DNA of 40,373 nt from an uncultured Ruminococcus sp. Its GTDB lineage: Bacteria; Bacillota; Clostridia; Oscillospirales; Ruminococcaceae. This document shows, piece by piece, positions 38,734 to 40,373 of this stretch. Location: assembly GCF_902762735.1 (NCBI RefSeq), contig NZ_CACWPP010000015.1, forward strand, positions 1 to 40,373, written 5' to 3'. The position numbers were made by a program, and so were the translations under genes. Under the pieces are notes generated by a model that saw only the letters and a program-made list of their open reading frames with translations, was not told the DNA's origin and did no database searches. The first letter of the stretch is position 1. Each line of letters begins with the position of its first letter.

Positions 38734-38807
38734 GGGTTTTTAAACAACATTTCTAATTATTTTATGTCATATGATGTCGAAAAATTATGATAACATATTT
38801 AACCATA

Positions 38808-38840
38808 TAAAAAAACGTTCCCGCAAATGTGCAGGAACGC
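38808..38840 (-). terminator. Terminator of the zinc-ribbon gene
   Basis: Stem CGTTCCTGCA with CGGGAACG-type complement (one G-U in the minus RNA) and AATG-complement loop, followed by seven T on the minus strand. It is about nine bases after the stop. Confidence 0.82.
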
Positions 38841-38848
38841 ATTTTTCG

Positions 38849-39658
38849 TCACATAAATCTATGATTCAGCAGCTGAGGTGTGAACGCCTTGAACTTGCCG
38901 TTGTTATCATAGTAGATCGTCAGCACGACAGGCTGCTCATCTCCGCTGTCATTTTCGTACCAATAGCGATAGATGTACGCTGTACCGTCTTTTGTATAGG
39001 AAACGCTGTACCGCTCCATATCAATTTCTTTGTCGATAGCAGATTTATCTGTGCCTGTGGTGAATTTCTCGATGTTCACCACATGGTCTTTTTTAACGCC
39101 CTTAATATCGCTCTTGATGCTCTTGAAATCGCAGTAGCGCACCTCTTTGATCTTATCGTTATCATCAGTCACAAAAATGACTGCCCACTCAGGATAAGTT
39201 ACGCCGTCGATACGCACATCATCATCAGACTCTGCCACATAATTATAATCAATAACTGCGGTAAGACCCTTGTACCCCGATTCCTGCTTGATCTTGAAAT
39301 CAAGCGCCTTAGAAGCCGTGTCAAAATCAGAGCCGATGAATTCAGCCGCTTTTTTGGCATACTTTTCGCCCTTCGTACTTATAGACTTGAATATAAGCAC
39401 GGCCACAAGTATAATGACCAGCAGGGAAAGCAAAACGATGGCTATGAGCTTGATACTGTGCAGATCGAACTTCAGCCCGCGCTTCACTTTGTTTACGGCT
39501 TTATCTTTTTTCTTTTTATCGGAGCTATCGGCAGTCGGTTCTTCCCGCTTCTCAAAGATCTTGGCGGCGAGCTTTGTATCTATAAACAGCTCAGAACCGC
39601 AGGACGGGCAGATCGCATCGTGGTCGCCGACCGTTTTTCCGCAATTAGGACATTTCAT
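38849..39658 (-). CDS. Zinc-ribbon, single-pass membrane protein
   Basis: 269 residues. N-terminal zinc ribbon MKCPNCGKTVGDHDAICPSCG with two CxxC pairs, a Lys-rich cytoplasmic stretch, one transmembrane helix (about residues 70-90, LIAIVLLSLLVIILVAVLIF), and a C-terminal extracellular region of about 170 residues, Lys/Asp/Tyr-rich and probably beta-structured. This plan is common in Gram-positive bacteria for poorly characterised envelope proteins. The longer frame from 39682 is rejected because AAGGAG lies eight bases before the ATG at 39658. I cannot assign a function. Confidence 0.8.
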   Translation of the reverse strand: MKCPNCGKTVGDHDAICPSCGSELFIDTKLAAKIFEKREEPTADSSDKKKKDKAVNKVKRGLKFDLHSIKLIAIVLLSLLVIILVAVLIFKSISTKGEKYAKKAAEFIGSDFDTASKALDFKIKQESGYKGLTAVIDYNYVAESDDDVRIDGVTYPEWAVIFVTDDNDKIKEVRYCDFKSIKSDIKGVKKDHVVNIEKFTTGTDKSAIDKEIDMERYSVSYTKDGTAYIYRYWYENDSGDEQPVVLTIYYDNNGKFKAFTPQLLNHRFM

Positions 39659-39709
39659 TTTAACACTCCTTCTATACGGCAAATACCGTTTTTGTTCTTA
39701 CACGGCTTC

Positions 39710-40159
39710 TCATATCATTCTCAGCAGTTCAGCCTTTAAAAGCTGCTCGGTGCTGTCTTGCAGATAGCAGTCATAGTCCTGAAAAGCTATGCTGTCATCA
39801 GCGCCGTCAAGCAGATAAAACAAAGTTTTTTCTATAATGCTTACCCACTGCAAAAGCCGTTCCTGCTCATGCGCTGACATATTTTTATTGACACCGCCAT
39901 TGGGCGGCAGACACCACAACCTGGTCAGACGTATTATGCTTGTAATATCATAGACCAGATTTTTATCTATCTTTTCTGCTGAAAGATCTTCCTTTAAAAT
40001 TCGTATACTCTCCATTATCTGGATAAAGTTATCTTCATTCAGATCGCCGCCCGACGGTCTTAAACGACCTACAAACCCGAATTCCCAGCGCGGGTCTTCA
40101 ACATTTGTATTTCGGCATGAGTGAAAGGAGAGTACTTCCATGGCTTCGTTTTTTGTCAT
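39710..40159 (-). CDS. Protein of unknown function
   Basis: 149 residues, soluble, acidic, mostly helical by eye, with Trp/Leu-rich segments (LTRLWCLPPNGG, LLQWVSIIEKTLFYLLDG). No signal peptide, metal motif or known domain that I can recognise; the size and composition would suit a small immunity- or regulator-like protein, but there is no toxin gene nearby. A GTG at 40165 is in frame; ATG at 40159 has GGAGG nine bases upstream and is preferred. It lies about 50 bases upstream of the zinc-ribbon gene on the same strand, so the two probably form an operon. Confidence 0.7.
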   Translation of the reverse strand: MTKNEAMEVLSFHSCRNTNVEDPRWEFGFVGRLRPSGGDLNEDNFIQIMESIRILKEDLSAEKIDKNLVYDITSIIRLTRLWCLPPNGGVNKNMSAHEQERLLQWVSIIEKTLFYLLDGADDSIAFQDYDCYLQDSTEQLLKAELLRMI

Positions 40160-40334
40160 ATCCACTATCCTCCGAAGAACGTCTCTGACTCTGAAACAAT
40201 CCTAAATTATATTATAGCACACATTTTTACAAAAGTAAAGGGAATTGTGCAAGAAAAATAATGTTTTTGACCGAAGACGCATGGTAAAATGAAATCGGAC
40301 ACCAGAAAATAGAAAAAAAGTCATAGTGACATGG

Positions 40335-40370
40335 TATAATTAAAGTGCTAAAGAAACCATACCAAAGGAG
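40335..40370 (+). promoter_or_regulatory. Extended -10 promoter and ribosome binding site of a gene beyond the window
   Basis: TGGTATAAT (the TG-x-TATAAT extended -10 at 40332-40340) without a clear -35 box, then AAAGGAG at 40364-40370 three bases before the window end. A plus-strand gene should start a few bases beyond base 40373. A similar GCATGGTAAAAT box lies about 50 bases upstream. Confidence 0.6.
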
Positions 40371-40373
40371 CGT

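Noticed and set aside
38771-39739. 322-codon plus-strand frame opposite the zinc-ribbon gene
   Set aside because: The minus strand has a zinc ribbon, a membrane helix, a ribosome binding site and a terminator; the plus frame is a shadow.
12-40373. CRISPR array, tRNA or rRNA genes
   Set aside because: No regularly spaced direct repeats, no cloverleaf with a T-loop consensus and no rRNA stretches were noticed on either strand.

Overview
The window looks like chromosomal core sequence from an anaerobic Gram-positive Clostridia, most likely a Ruminococcus or close Oscillospiraceae relative. The reasons are the mutS-mutL-miaA-hfq run with sepF, ylmH and divIVA, a split transketolase, a cytoplasmic GH3 beta-glucosidase, a CotH-family lipoprotein, a ComEA-like helix-hairpin-helix protein, consensus sigma-A promoters, strong GGAGG ribosome binding sites and frequent TTG starts. 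I see no rRNA, tRNA, CRISPR array, prophage or complete insertion sequence.

Layout. 1-1044 (minus): a PP-loop tRNA-modifying enzyme cut by the window edge, overlapping tcdA. 1063-1526: gene-poor, with a possible relic. 1527-3894 (minus): a double-ATPase ECF protein, a truncated ECF T component and the front of a second ABC ATPase, joined by what looks like one deletion. 4080-4658 (plus): a TetR regulator with two matched operators in the divergent promoter region. 4965-9370 (plus): HD phosphohydrolase, DUF188 protein, GH3 beta-glucosidase and a membrane-anchored double HhH protein. 9489-10367 (minus): secreted SleB-like hydrolase. 10788-11705 (plus): S1-domain protein. 11955-14282 (minus): rarA, a small unknown, a GNAT acetyltransferase and a decayed PP2C/SpoIIE-type phosphatase. 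14938-17668 (minus): two-subunit transketolase and a HAD phosphatase.

17901-32070 (minus) is one long housekeeping run, in transcription order miaB, ylbF-like, mutS, mutL, miaA, hfq, an HlyD-like adaptor, yggS, sepF, ylmH, divIVA, lspA, rluD. It joins tRNA modification, mismatch repair, RNA chaperoning, division and lipoprotein processing. 32270-34746 (plus) holds two small unknown proteins, a flavin reductase-like protein and a secreted zinc phospholipase C. 34748-40159 holds a flavodoxin-fold reductase, a DUF11-repeat protein, a CotH-family lipoprotein behind a long structured leader, a zinc-ribbon membrane protein and an unknown protein. A promoter and ribosome binding site for a further plus-strand gene end the window.

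The most notable non-coding content is (i) a family of four short elements with imperfect terminal inverted repeats, three of them flanked by 11-12 bp direct repeats; one insertion has given rluD a new C-terminus; and (ii) a ~277-nt RNA candidate upstream of the CotH-family gene, with a perfect consensus promoter, about seven hairpins and a terminator.
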